IMG/VR virus record: IMGVR_UViG_3300024433_001307
Location: 1-64,000 of that record
Direction: 5' to 3' (one strand)
Source: a virus
Length of the DNA: 64,000 bases
The first letter of the stretch is position 1. Each line of letters starts with the position of its first letter. Below are positions 37,307-46,791 of the stretch, piece after piece. The position numbers and the translations under genes are program-made. The notes beneath the pieces were generated by a model, which saw only the letters and a list, made by a program, of their open reading frames with translations, was not told where the DNA came from and ran no database searches.

Positions 37307-39151
37307 ATGCCAGTACACACAAGCAAAGACAGTAAAGGATGTTTTGCTCAATGGGGTGGTAGTGGTAAGAAGTATTATTATACCTGCAATGATGCGACAG
37401 CCAGAAAAGCAGCAAAAGCCAAGGCAGCCAAACAAGGAGCCGCTGCTCATGCAGCCGGTTATAACCTACAAGTGATTACTGCCAACATCACGGGAATGAT
37501 TCGAAATGACCGAATGGAGGATAGGGATTATTTAGTAGTTCCTATGATTATGTTGGTAGAAGGTGTTCACGATGGAAGCAATGGACCGCTTTATTATCCA
37601 GCAGACGAACTTGCCAAGACACCTGAGATTTGGAATCATAAACCGGTAATTGTTTATCATCCATCCAAAAATGGTTTGGGTATTAGTGCATGTGACCCCG
37701 ACATTTTATCCAATCGCAAAGTTGGTGTTATAATGAATACCATTTTTGAGGGGGAGGATGATAATGGGGCTGCGAGATTGAAAGCTGAGGCTTGGCTTGA
37801 GGTTGACAGAGTAAATAAGGTAGACGATAGGATAGCGACTGCAATAGAGAATAATGAGATGATGGAATTATCCACCGGTCTATTTACAGATAATGAGGTT
37901 GTCGAAGGAGAATGGTACGGAGAGCATTATGATGCAATAGTTCATAATCTCAGACCGGACCATTTAGCATTATTGCCGGATTTGAAAGGGGCTTGTTCAA
38001 TCGAGGATGGAGCGGGATTTCTTAGATTGAATGAGGAGGGTGATTTTGTCCTTAATCCTCAACCCGAGGAAACGGAGAATTATATAAGGATTCGTCAAAA
38101 GAATCCGGGTTTGTTTAAGGAAGGGAGTTTTAGAACTATAACCATTTCGAGCAGTAAGGGGATAAAGGCCGTTATAGGTAGATTGAAGAAACCACCTAAA
38201 GGCCAAGCGGGTTCTGCTGTTGTCCAAACCTTTTTGTTTGATAAAAAGAAATGGACTATGGCAAAGGCAAAGAAATGGGTGAAGGACCATAAACCAACTG
38301 CAAATGAATTAGGCTATAATGAGATAAGAACGAAATTGAGTGACCTGCTGAGGCAAAATGATGATTACGTATGGGTAGAAGATGTTTGGGATGAATTTTT
38401 CATATTTGAGAAGGATGGGAGATTTTTCAAACAGAATTACACACTAAAGGATGAAGAGGTTAGTGTGTCGGGATTGACCTTAGAGGTAAAAAAGGATATC
38501 CGATGGTTGGATATGAGCGATAATGTCGTTGTTAATGAAAATGGAAATATCGTTGTTAATAAAGATAAGGAGAAAGTAATGGACGAGAAGAAAAAGATAG
38601 TCGATAACCTCATCTCCAGTAAAACAACCAAATGGGAAGAGGCGAATCGAGAATGGCTGATGACGCAGGAGGAAGACATTCTGCAAAACATGCTACCTCT
38701 TGCCAATCAGGAAGAGGACGACAAGGACAAGGACGACAAAGATAAAGCTGCTGATGATAAGACTGGGGACGACAAGACTGGGGACGACAAGACTGCTGAT
38801 GATAAGTCGGAAGAAGAAGATGAAACAACGGAGAATGAAATCACCGTGGATGAGTATATCAAAAAAGCTCCGACGGAACTTCAAGGCGTATTGAGAAGCG
38901 GTTTAGCAGCTCACAATGCCACAAAAGCCAAACTGATAAAGATTGTCACAAGCAACAAGCGGAATAAGTTTACCAAAGAACAGCTTCAAACCAAGGAATT
39001 GGATGAGTTGAGAGCTTTGGCGGCTTTGGCAACAGACCCGAATTATAGTGGTCAAGGAGACCCGGTAGACAACGTGGAGGAAGATGAAGAGGAACCGATG
39101 GAGACACCGACGATGAATTTCGAAGAAGAGAAGCAAAAAAAGACTGGCTGA
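37307..39151 (+). CDS. prohead protease (DUF2213-like) fused to acidic scaffold
   Basis: 614 residues. The N-terminal region (1-52) is a basic, cysteine-containing segment with an AAKAKAAKQGAAAHAAG helix. The protease-like domain (55-245) has LVEGVHDGSNGPLYYPADEL, VIVYHPSKNG and ELSTGLF, then HLALLPDLKGACS, the pattern of phage DUF2213 proteases. Residues 255-330 hold a domain with RTITISSSKGIKAVIGRLKK. The last third is very acidic with DDKTG repeats and reads as an internal scaffold. It is upstream of decoration and capsid genes, the expected place. Confidence 0.8.
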   Translation: MPVHTSKDSKGCFAQWGGSGKKYYYTCNDATARKAAKAKAAKQGAAAHAAGYNLQVITANITGMIRNDRMEDRDYLVVPMIMLVEGVHDGSNGPLYYPADELAKTPEIWNHKPVIVYHPSKNGLGISACDPDILSNRKVGVIMNTIFEGEDDNGAARLKAEAWLEVDRVNKVDDRIATAIENNEMMELSTGLFTDNEVVEGEWYGEHYDAIVHNLRPDHLALLPDLKGACSIEDGAGFLRLNEEGDFVLNPQPEETENYIRIRQKNPGLFKEGSFRTITISSSKGIKAVIGRLKKPPKGQAGSAVVQTFLFDKKKWTMAKAKKWVKDHKPTANELGYNEIRTKLSDLLRQNDDYVWVEDVWDEFFIFEKDGRFFKQNYTLKDEEVSVSGLTLEVKKDIRWLDMSDNVVVNENGNIVVNKDKEKVMDEKKKIVDNLISSKTTKWEEANREWLMTQEEDILQNMLPLANQEEDDKDKDDKDKAADDKTGDDKTGDDKTADDKSEEEDETTENEITVDEYIKKAPTELQGVLRSGLAAHNATKAKLIKIVTSNKRNKFTKEQLQTKELDELRALAALATDPNYSGQGDPVDNVEEDEEEPMETPTMNFEEEKQKKTG

Positions 39152-39220
39152 GAATGGAGAGGTGAAAGAAGTTTGTTAAGAATAGATTAGTTATAGGAAT
39201 TTATTTGAAAGGGATTAGAG

Positions 39221-39664
39221 ATGGCGAATAGAGTTCATTCAAAAGGGACCTATGTCCATGAGGAAGCCAATGCAGGTGCTGCCGGCATCTACCCGGGTAT
39301 GCTGTTGAAATTGAATTCTTCCGGCAATGTGGTTGTGCATAATATCGAAGGAGGCAGAGGAGAAGCCATGTTTGCAGAGGAAGACGCTTTGCAGGGAAAT
39401 ACAATAGAGACCGTATACACCAGTGGTCAACCAGTGATGCTTATTCTTCCCAACAAAGGTTCTGTTGTTAATGCTATGATTGAGGACGGCCAGGATATCA
39501 GCATTGGTGACGAGCTTATGAGTACCGGTGACGGCAAACTCAAGAAGGCTTCCGACCTTGAGAGTGGTGAGACATTGTCCCAAGTCATTGCTATTGCGGT
39601 GGAGGCATGTGACTTGACTGGTAGTAATTCCTCCGACACTCTTTCTGGAGTACGAATTGTCTAA
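39221..39664 (+). CDS. head decoration/stabilisation protein
   Basis: 147 residues, strand-rich, with YPGMLLKLNSSGNVVVHN and FAEEDALQGNTIETVY then GQPVMLILPNKGS, a layout of capsid-cement (lambda gpD or DUF2190-like) trimers. Expression is likely high, since the RBS context TTGAAAGGG is shared with the major capsid and tail tube genes. It lies between the protease and capsid genes. Confidence 0.75.
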   Translation: MANRVHSKGTYVHEEANAGAAGIYPGMLLKLNSSGNVVVHNIEGGRGEAMFAEEDALQGNTIETVYTSGQPVMLILPNKGSVVNAMIEDGQDISIGDELMSTGDGKLKKASDLESGETLSQVIAIAVEACDLTGSNSSDTLSGVRIV

Positions 39665-39735
39665 GATTCGTATTATAAGGAGGAGATAGGATATTAAGTG
39701 TGAAACGAAACAAGTTTAATTGAAAGGGAAGTGCG

Positions 39736-40797
39736 ATGGATTACATTTTTAATGGCATCGCTTCTGGAGATGTTGCCAGCAAGCTGATGCAATGCAATTT
39801 TGATACCGATTGCCTACGTCCCTTCATTGGCAGAGATGGTCGTACTTATATCAATGTCAATGAAGCTGGGAAACTAAAGGCAAGGCCTGTAGCCAATGCT
39901 ACAGCCACACTTCGGAAGGATGATTGGAAACTGTTGGATGATGCTATAATTAAGGCGGCCAGACCACGCCTTAAGGCGGTAGCCGACCTCCGCAGTGCCG
40001 GGCTTACTTTTACCATTCCGAATGGTATGAGTAAGACAGTGTTGGAAACTGAGACCATGAGTGACGTCAATGATGCTATTGTTAGTATGGATGGTTTGCG
40101 TCGAGGGCCAAATGATAGACCACTGTTTGAGATAACCAATCTTCCGTTGCCTATCATACATAAAGATTTTTCGTTCTCTGCACGTCAGGTGGCGGTCAGC
40201 AGAAACGGTGGTTCACCTTTGGATACGACAATGGCAGAATTATCGGCTCGTAAGGTGGCAGAAGAGGCAGAAAAGCTTCTACTCGGTGTGAGTACCGCAG
40301 CCAACCAATATTCTTATGGTGGTGGAGTCATCTATGGATATACTGATTATATTTACCGCCTTCCGGCAACGATTACCGCACCGACAGCGGGTGGTTGGAC
40401 TGGTGAAACCATCTTGGCTGAAATCATAGCCATGAAACAACAGTCGATAAATGCTTATCACTATGGACCCTGGATGATGTATGTATCCACTGCATGGGAC
40501 CAGTATCTGGATAATGATTTCAAAGCCGCTTCCGACAAGACCATCCGTAACAGAATCAAGGAACTTACCGACATCACGGATATTCGTACTTTGGATTATC
40601 TCGGGTCTGGTTTTGTCATATTGCTGGTCCAAATGACGTCCGACGTAGTTCGAGAAGTTGTGGGCATGGATTTAGTTACTGTTCAATGGGAAACCAATGG
40701 TGGACTGCTATTGAACTTTAAGGTTATGGCTATTTTGGTACCGCAGCTTCGAGCGGACCAGAATGACAGGACTGGAATAGTTCACGGTTCAACCTAA
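39736..40797 (+). CDS. major capsid protein (HK97 fold, encapsulin/linocin-like)
   Basis: 353 residues. Recognised by the encapsulin-like stretch DFSFSARQVAVSRNGGSPLD followed by TTMAELSARKVAEEAEKLLLG, and by VATAWDQYLDND-type elements in the A domain (YVSTAWDQYLDNDF). It would form the icosahedral shell. The gene is preceded by TTGAAAGGG, the strong RBS of this phage. No fused scaffold is present; the upstream protease provides one. Confidence 0.85.
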   Translation: MDYIFNGIASGDVASKLMQCNFDTDCLRPFIGRDGRTYINVNEAGKLKARPVANATATLRKDDWKLLDDAIIKAARPRLKAVADLRSAGLTFTIPNGMSKTVLETETMSDVNDAIVSMDGLRRGPNDRPLFEITNLPLPIIHKDFSFSARQVAVSRNGGSPLDTTMAELSARKVAEEAEKLLLGVSTAANQYSYGGGVIYGYTDYIYRLPATITAPTAGGWTGETILAEIIAMKQQSINAYHYGPWMMYVSTAWDQYLDNDFKAASDKTIRNRIKELTDITDIRTLDYLGSGFVILLVQMTSDVVREVVGMDLVTVQWETNGGLLLNFKVMAILVPQLRADQNDRTGIVHGST

Positions 40798-40873
40798 CGG
40801 GTTCTGTCTCATTGAAACAATTGAATCCATATAAACAATGGCAAGAGCAAATATATTGGAAAGGGCTTGAATT

Positions 40874-41437
40874 ATGAAATTTCGATTGCTACATGGAACT
40901 TATGTGCGACATGGCGAAACTTATGAGGCACTCACTAAGGAAGAAAAAAAGGCGGGTGTCAAACAGAAGAATGATATAGTTGAATCAGACCAAGACCTCT
41001 GTAAAGTGTTCTGCAATAAGTTCAAACGACTGTATCAAGAAGAAATAGATGAGGCACGACTTCCTGACAAACCCGACATCCCCAAACCAGAATTAACGAA
41101 CTCTCCTCCTTCAAGAAGGGTTACTGCAAAAGGTGAGGGAGAGGATGACTCGTTGCCAGGCTCCTCTCCCAAACCTGAATCTGAGGAAAATGAAGAAGAA
41201 GGTGTGGATGAAGATTTTGAGGATGATACACCTACAAAGGATGAAACGACTACGGAACATGGAATTGATGTAACCTCAGAATTTCCAACAGCCGCTAAGG
41301 TTGATTTGAAGGTCTTTAAGAAAGGACAATGGCACACGGTGATTGACCCCGACGATGGAACGGTTTTGAATGAGAAGAAAATGAGAGCGGATAAGGTAGA
41401 CGATTTTCTTCAGCAGTATCAAGAAACTGAGGATTGA
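40874..41437 (+). CDS. acidic structural protein of the head region
   Basis: 187 residues. The N-terminal 60 residues (LLHGTYVRHGETYEALTKEE ... DLCKVFCNKF) form a small beta domain often encoded after phage capsid genes. The middle (70-130) is Glu/Pro-rich and disordered, and the C-terminus (140-187) is another small domain. It may be a head fibre, decoration or assembly factor, and I cannot tell which. The RBS GGAAAGGG resembles that of the capsid genes. Confidence 0.55.
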   Translation: MKFRLLHGTYVRHGETYEALTKEEKKAGVKQKNDIVESDQDLCKVFCNKFKRLYQEEIDEARLPDKPDIPKPELTNSPPSRRVTAKGEGEDDSLPGSSPKPESEENEEEGVDEDFEDDTPTKDETTTEHGIDVTSEFPTAAKVDLKVFKKGQWHTVIDPDDGTVLNEKKMRADKVDDFLQQYQETED

Positions 41438-41438
41438 T

Positions 41439-42074
41439 ATGCCTCAATGGAGACCTATGCCGGAATGGGCAGGCTCTTCTGCTTTTATTATAGGTGGAGG
41501 ACCTTCCCTTAAAACCTTTGATTGGAATCTTCTTGAATCAGAAATGACGATAGGTTGCAATGATGCTTTCAAATTGGGTGTTGATATTTGTAAGATTTGT
41601 ATTTTTGGTGATGTGAAGTGGTTTAGAATTCATAAACAGGATTTGGAAATTTATCATAATAACAAAGGGGTGGTATTTACTAACAGTACTCAACTGCAAA
41701 GAAGTCGAATACCGTGGCTTTGGTTGATGCCAAGAAAATTTTATGGATTGCATACCGAAGCTCTTGGTTGGAACAGTAATACAGGTGCAGTGGCTGTCAA
41801 TTTGGCGTTGATACTTGGAGCTTCGCCTATTTATCTTTTAGGTTTTGATATGCACGAATCCAAAGAAGGTAAACCTAACTGGCATGAGCATCGTATAGAA
41901 AAGCATAATGGAGAGGTTTATAATAAATTTCTCAAGGGATTTGATAGAGTAGCGATAGATTTGAAAAAGAAGTTTCCAAGTCAAGAGGTAATCAATGTTA
42001 CGAAGGATAGTGCATTGGATGTCTTCCCAAAGATGGATTCTGATAAATTTTGGGAAAGGAGAATGGCATGTTAA
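41439..42074 (+). CDS. DUF115-like Rossmann-fold (glycosyltransferase-type) protein
   Basis: 211 residues. AFIIGGGPSLKTFDW at the N-terminus is the nucleotide-binding loop, GCNDAFKLGVDICKICIFGD follows, and TGAVAVNLALILGASPIYLLGFDM is the second signature. The pattern matches DUF115/MptE and Cst-type sialyltransferase-like enzymes. The same fold recurs at 58253-59518. Its place in the head-neck genes is odd for a surface glycan enzyme, so it may glycosylate a virion protein. Confidence 0.7.
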   Translation: MPQWRPMPEWAGSSAFIIGGGPSLKTFDWNLLESEMTIGCNDAFKLGVDICKICIFGDVKWFRIHKQDLEIYHNNKGVVFTNSTQLQRSRIPWLWLMPRKFYGLHTEALGWNSNTGAVAVNLALILGASPIYLLGFDMHESKEGKPNWHEHRIEKHNGEVYNKFLKGFDRVAIDLKKKFPSQEVINVTKDSALDVFPKMDSDKFWERRMAC

Positions 42075-42631
42075 GAATGATATCTATTCTATTTCTTTTG
42101 TTTATAGTGGGTTGTGCCTCAGAAGAAAGGTTGACCAAGGATGAATGGTTAATAAGGTACAAACCAACTGATGCAAATGAAGCATCTGCTATGGCTATTC
42201 TCCAAACAAAATTGAAAGAGGCTGACGGCAAGGTGATTATTGCATTGATGATGAATAAATTTAAGATAGCCTGTGTTATAGGTCTCATGGGTTCCATTAT
42301 TGCTTTGGGTATAGGACTATGGTTGCGAATGAAGATAACTGTGATTGCCGGTGGACTTGGTGTTGCTGCTTGTTTGGTAGGATATTCTTTAATAACTGCT
42401 GATTTATTGCTTGGAAAATATCTCGCCATAGGTGGATTGGCATTTGGTTTGATAATCTGTGGTATTGTTATATTTCTGGTGGTGCGGGCTTTGATACAAA
42501 CGGTTAAAGGTAACGAAGTCTTTAAGACGAATACCTCAGATGGTGTATCATTAAAACTTTTCAAAGAAGCTCAGAAGTCAAAACAGAAACCTATCACAGA
42601 AGGCATTATAGATAGAATACGAGGGGTATGA
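42068..42631 (+). CDS. lipoprotein with membrane segments (188 aa)
   Basis: 188 residues starting MLRMISILFLLFIVGCASEE, a signal peptide with lipobox IVGC, so it should be lipidated at C16. Three hydrophobic segments follow between about 65 and 145. The ATG at 42068 is chosen because AAAGGAG precedes it and the signal peptide starts there. The C-terminus is polar and lysine-rich. It may act at the cell envelope (superinfection exclusion or lysis), though it lies among neck genes. Confidence 0.65.
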   Translation: MLRMISILFLLFIVGCASEERLTKDEWLIRYKPTDANEASAMAILQTKLKEADGKVIIALMMNKFKIACVIGLMGSIIALGIGLWLRMKITVIAGGLGVAACLVGYSLITADLLLGKYLAIGGLAFGLIICGIVIFLVVRALIQTVKGNEVFKTNTSDGVSLKLFKEAQKSKQKPITEGIIDRIRGV

Positions 42632-42632
42632 T

Positions 42633-43040
42633 ATGGCTGTGAGAACTACGGATGCGGAAGTAAAAGCAATTATAGAGGTTGATGTGAATATAACATTGAC
42701 TCCTTTCATAGCAGCAGCCAATACCTTAGTCACCCAATGCTGTACGGATTTGGATGATGATTACACAGCAACAGAACTTGCCCAGATAGAAACTTGGCTA
42801 TCAGCTCATTTCTATACCGTACGAGATATGAGGGCAGAAGGGGAGAAGGCCGGTCCGGTAAGTGAGAAAAAACAATCTAAAGTGGATTTAGGATTTGATA
42901 CATCTCACTATGGTCAAATGGCTATGAGGTTAGATTATCATGGTGGATTGGCGTCTTTGAATGAACAAATTAAAAAAGGAATAAAAAAGGCTGTATCAGT
43001 TACTTGGTGGGGAACTGAAAAAGAAGATGTAGAAACATAA
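42633..43040 (+). CDS. head-tail connector-like protein (DUF4054-like)
   Basis: 135 residues, mainly helical: TPFIAAANTLVTQCC, TELAQIETWLSAHFYTVRD, then a polar loop with SEKKQSKVDLGFDTSHYGQM. This is the sequence type of gp6-like adaptor proteins that bind beneath the portal. The position after capsid genes and before neck genes fits. Confidence 0.7.
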   Translation: MAVRTTDAEVKAIIEVDVNITLTPFIAAANTLVTQCCTDLDDDYTATELAQIETWLSAHFYTVRDMRAEGEKAGPVSEKKQSKVDLGFDTSHYGQMAMRLDYHGGLASLNEQIKKGIKKAVSVTWWGTEKEDVET

Positions 43041-43051
43041 AGGAGCAACAA

Positions 43052-43333
43052 ATGGACCATTTTGAAATCGTCATGAGTTTAATTGGAGTAATGTTTCTCG
43101 CCATTATTGGTGTCTATGTTTGGACATATAAAGTAGCCAAAGATACCAATTCTCAGCTTGGGGAAATCTACAAAACAGTGAATGCTCATTTTGCAAATGC
43201 TAAGATTCATGCCAATGTGGATGACCTTGTTTCCGAAAAAGTATTTACTGCAAAACATGATTTCCTCGAAAAGACTATTGATGAGATTAAGAAAGATGTA
43301 AAGTGTTTAGTGCGTAAGGCAGGAGCTTCATGA
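43052..43333 (+). CDS. small membrane-anchored helical protein (93 aa)
   Basis: 93 residues: one membrane segment (MSLIGVMFLAIIGVYVW, residues 8-24), then a polar helix and a coiled-coil-like end (HDFLEKTIDEIKKDVKCL). It starts behind AAAGGAG and overlaps the next gene by 4 bases. It might be an envelope-active or assembly protein. The function is unknown. Confidence 0.55.
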   Translation: MDHFEIVMSLIGVMFLAIIGVYVWTYKVAKDTNSQLGEIYKTVNAHFANAKIHANVDDLVSEKVFTAKHDFLEKTIDEIKKDVKCLVRKAGAS

Positions 43334-43695
43334 GTATCATTACCAGAATGTTGAAACAAACGGCTGTTTGGTGGCCATTGGGTTCGGAAGAAAGTGGAGG
43401 AGTTGATTTTGATGATTATGGTCAGCCGACAGCATCTACTCCAGTAGAAATAAAATGCAGATGGGAGGATAAAGCGGAGGAATTTATAGATGCCAAAAAT
43501 GCTCGTTGTTTTTCAAAATCTGTTGTCTATGTAGACAGGGATGTTGTGGTCAGTGGTTATTTGATGTTGGGTGAATTATCGGATGTAACGGATGAAGCAA
43601 ATCCGAGAAATAATATAGGAGCTTTTGAGATTAAGGGATTTAGTAAGATACCAAATCTTAGGGCTACTGAATTTTTGAGGACTGCATTTCTATAA
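43330..43695 (+). CDS. head-closure (stopper) protein
   Basis: 121 residues, strand-rich beta barrel pattern: TAVWWPLGSEESGGVDFDDY, VEIKCRWEDKAEEFIDAK, SVVYVDRDVVVSGYL. This is the family that plugs the connector after packaging (SPP1 gp16/HK97 gp7-like). It overlaps the next gene by one base and lies in the usual place between adaptor and gp10-like genes. Confidence 0.68.
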   Translation: MSIITRMLKQTAVWWPLGSEESGGVDFDDYGQPTASTPVEIKCRWEDKAEEFIDAKNARCFSKSVVYVDRDVVVSGYLMLGELSDVTDEANPRNNIGAFEIKGFSKIPNLRATEFLRTAFL

Positions 43696-44069
43696 TGTAT
43701 ATTGGAAAAATTACAGGCATGAATGGTATTATCAGGAGGGCAAGGGGAGCTATGAGAAGCCATGAAAGAGGATGTGCTCGTGGTTTGAAACAAGGAGGTT
43801 TATTTTTACAGGCTGAAAGTCAAAAGGTTTGTCCTGTATTGACAGGTAATTTGAAAGGTTCTGCTGATACCAGAAATATCGGTGGTGAAGGATTCAAAAC
43901 AGATATTGTAGTCAATTATGGTAAAGAGGCAGGATATGCTGTACATGTTCACGAGCGGGTAGACTTGAGACATAAAGAAGGTAAACAGGCAAAATTTTTG
44001 GAACAACCCGCTCGTCAGAAAAGGAAAGATATTCTTAAAATAGTAAGAGACGAAACAAAGGCAGGGTGA
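43695..44069 (+). CDS. HK97 gp10-like neck/tail completion protein
   Basis: 124 residues. The stretch LKQGGLFLQAESQKVCPVLTGNLKGS is the conserved gp10-like segment (helix, then P-V-x-T-G-x-L-x-x-S), and IVVNYGKEAGYAVHVHERV and FLEQPARQKRKDIL match its later strands. Such proteins assist joining of head and tail. Confidence 0.78.
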   Translation: MYIGKITGMNGIIRRARGAMRSHERGCARGLKQGGLFLQAESQKVCPVLTGNLKGSADTRNIGGEGFKTDIVVNYGKEAGYAVHVHERVDLRHKEGKQAKFLEQPARQKRKDILKIVRDETKAG

Positions 44070-44073
44070 ATAA

Positions 44074-44349
44074 ATGTCTATTAGTGATAAATTGAATGAG
44101 GTTTATTCTCAAAGAGAAGTGGCTAAGAAGATGCTAAGTGCCAGAGCTATCTTTGATAATCTAAACAAGGTTGTTGGTGAATCCATTGTCGAATTGCAGA
44201 AATTGAATACTGATAGAATACTTGATTTGATGGACCCAGAAGTGAAACAGATGGTTCTGAATCTATGGACTGGATTAGGTGCATTACAAACTTGTTTTGA
44301 TGAACCGGATGCGAAGATATTCTTAGAATGGAAACCACCGGAGGAATAA
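44074..44349 (+). CDS. small helical protein (91 aa)
   Basis: 91 residues, mainly alpha helical, ending in LEWKPPEE. No motif is recognised. It has no RBS of note and follows the gp10-like gene by four bases. It may be a neck accessory. Confidence 0.5.
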   Translation: MSISDKLNEVYSQREVAKKMLSARAIFDNLNKVVGESIVELQKLNTDRILDLMDPEVKQMVLNLWTGLGALQTCFDEPDAKIFLEWKPPEE

Positions 44350-44352
44350 ATA

Positions 44353-46128
44353 GTGCCAGGTACATTTGTATATAATCGTTCCACTAAGGTGCTTGATATT
44401 ACAGGTGGTACCGCAGGAGCTCCTGCGAGATTCTCAGGCCTGTACCAAGCAGATTTGAATGGAGATTTGCAATTGATGGCTCCTGCCGCTCCTGTTGCGA
44501 ATATGAATCTTGATATACAAATCCAACCAGCAGACTGGAAGGTATTGAGGTTACGATTTATATTAGTTGGAACTGGAGCGGGTGCCGGTGATACGATTGT
44601 TGTTGATGGTTATAGCCAGACAGGTGAGAAAATCATAGAAACAATTTCCGTAGCAGGAGGTAATGGTACTTATTATACAACGTATTCTTTTAAGCAAATG
44701 GAGCCAAATGGGATTGATTGTGTAGGTGCTGGATTCGCTGGTGGTCCCGGTACTGTGGAAATTAAACAGGACAGGTGGGGTATTTGTACTGAAGTTTATA
44801 CAGATGCACAGTATTATTTACATAGTGTTGGTGATGTGGGTCCTATTCTTGAAAAGATAAATTTTGGGGATGGAACAACAAGCACCTATTTTATTTCTCG
44901 TGATGAGTGTATTACATTTGAATATCCTTCGGCGTGGGAACTTCATGACAATGCTACGTTGAAGATAGGTGTTAAGAATGGTAATAGAGGCACTAACGGC
45001 TCATTTTGGTTCTTTGGTTTTGTTGGTGATGCCATAGCTTCAGGAAATACTCCCTCGCTTTATATATATGGGAGTATTATTATAAGCCAAGACCCTAATG
45101 GAAATGTAGATTTTCATGACCAAACTGTCATTGAAATAATAGATTCATTTTTCCAGGGATATGCAAGACAATGGGGTGTTAATAATGGAGGCATTCGATT
45201 CATAGATGAATCTTCATCAGGTGTTTCGATTAAGAATACTTCCTTTATAGGTTTTCGGGGTGTGCAGATGCCTCTTGGAGTTTTTGAAGATGTTATTATT
45301 GCTTATGCACGAGATGGAATCTGGGTGGATGGTTTGAATCTTATGATAGAAGGTTTGTTGATTGAAGATTGTGACCTTGAAGATATAGTAGTAAAAACTG
45401 GAAATGAAATAAGGTTAAGAAATCCTCTTTATGTGATAACAACACCAGTAATCCAACATGCTGATGGAAAGGTGAGGGTTGAATTCACTTGTGATATTCA
45501 TGTAGTGGATAAGGATGGTGGTAATCTTCCCAATGTAACCATTGTATGCAAAGATAAATATGATAATATCGTATTTACACAGACAACGACAGCCGATGGA
45601 ACCATAACACAACAAGTAATTGATTACAAGTTGTGGGAAGGCACATCTGAAATCCTTACAGAATACCCTCCTCATAAATTTATATTCATACATGCGGATT
45701 ATCCTGAATTGATAATGAGTAATGTGACGGTTGATGAGGCAGTAGATTGGGAGGTTGATATGGGGCAAAGTACAAGTGATTTAGAAACCATTGTAGCTGG
45801 TCAGGTTGCAGCAATACAAGCCAAGACTGATAATCTTCCAAATGACCCAGCCGACGCCTCAGATATAGCGGCATCTTTTGCCGCTCTGAATGATATAACC
45901 GTAGCAGAGATATTGGCGGCAGTGGGTGTAACAGAAGGAGGAACATGGCAATTGGATAAGGTTTTGAAAATTATGGCTGCCTGGTGTGCTGGTAATTGGA
46001 GGTTCAAGTCCGGTTCCACTACAATTAGAGAATTGTTGGATGCTGAAGATAGTTCCACAGTGATATTGGAAATGGTATTGAGACAGGCACCGGAGGCTCC
46101 TCATAGGTCTATTACGGTGAAAATATGA
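44353..46128 (+). CDS. beta-helix virion protein with Ig-like and C-terminal helical parts
   Basis: 591 residues. The first 130 residues are a strand-rich domain (TGAGAGDTIVVDGYS). Residues 140-360 read as a right-handed beta helix (ISQDPNGNVDFHDQ, SIKNTSFIGFRGVQ, LIEDCDLEDIVV). An Ig/regulatory-like domain (375-470, VDKDGGNLPNVTIVCKDKYD) follows. The end has VAAIQAKTDNLPNDPADASD, a segment shared by many phage tail proteins. It starts with GTG behind GGAGG. It could be a neck whisker or a tailspike-like protein. A homing endonuclease gene directly follows. Confidence 0.7.
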   Translation: MPGTFVYNRSTKVLDITGGTAGAPARFSGLYQADLNGDLQLMAPAAPVANMNLDIQIQPADWKVLRLRFILVGTGAGAGDTIVVDGYSQTGEKIIETISVAGGNGTYYTTYSFKQMEPNGIDCVGAGFAGGPGTVEIKQDRWGICTEVYTDAQYYLHSVGDVGPILEKINFGDGTTSTYFISRDECITFEYPSAWELHDNATLKIGVKNGNRGTNGSFWFFGFVGDAIASGNTPSLYIYGSIIISQDPNGNVDFHDQTVIEIIDSFFQGYARQWGVNNGGIRFIDESSSGVSIKNTSFIGFRGVQMPLGVFEDVIIAYARDGIWVDGLNLMIEGLLIEDCDLEDIVVKTGNEIRLRNPLYVITTPVIQHADGKVRVEFTCDIHVVDKDGGNLPNVTIVCKDKYDNIVFTQTTTADGTITQQVIDYKLWEGTSEILTEYPPHKFIFIHADYPELIMSNVTVDEAVDWEVDMGQSTSDLETIVAGQVAAIQAKTDNLPNDPADASDIAASFAALNDITVAEILAAVGVTEGGTWQLDKVLKIMAAWCAGNWRFKSGSTTIRELLDAEDSSTVILEMVLRQAPEAPHRSITVKI

Positions 46129-46791
46129 TTGAGTGTGAATGTGGTTGTGGTCAAGAAGTTAAGTCCAATAGGAGGTATCTTTATGGACATAATAGAAAGG
46201 GAAAATATCACATTGAAGAAACTATAGAAAAAATGAAAAAAAGACATCCTACTGAAGAAACCAAGAGAAAAATGAGTATATCTCATATAAAGAGGCTTAC
46301 AAAAGAGATTAGAAAAGGAATGAGTTGTCGTCAATTGAAAGTTTGGCAGAATCCTGAACATAGACGAAAAGTAAGTGAGACTATGACGAGGCTTTGGCAG
46401 GATTCTAATTATGCAGAAAGACAGATTAGGGCAAGTTTTGCTGGAAATAATTTGAAACCCACCAAACCAGAGAGGAGATTGCGAAATGGTCTTAATAAAA
46501 TGTTTCCAGGAGAATACAAATATGTTGGAGATGGTCAAATCTTTATTGGTTATAAGAATCCTGATTTCGTAAATGTAAATGGACAAAAGAAGATTATAGA
46601 ATTATTTGGTGATTATTGGCATGGTGAGGAAAGAACCAATAGAACAAAGAAACAAGAAGAAACCCAAAGAATAAATCATTTTAAGAGATATGGTTTTAGA
46701 ACTTTGATTGTTTGGGAATGTGAATTGAAAGATATATCTAAATTAAGGAAGAAACTCTTACAATTTCACAAGGCACAACGGGTGAAAATAT
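46116..46791. mobile_element. free-standing homing-endonuclease insertion with flanking direct repeat
   Basis: The endonuclease gene is bracketed by ggtgaaaatat at 46116-46126 and 46781-46791. Each copy encodes the end VKI of the gene before it. Removing one copy and the gene between would join the upstream gene directly to the tail terminator with a TAATG junction, so these look like insertion boundaries. Confidence 0.6.
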
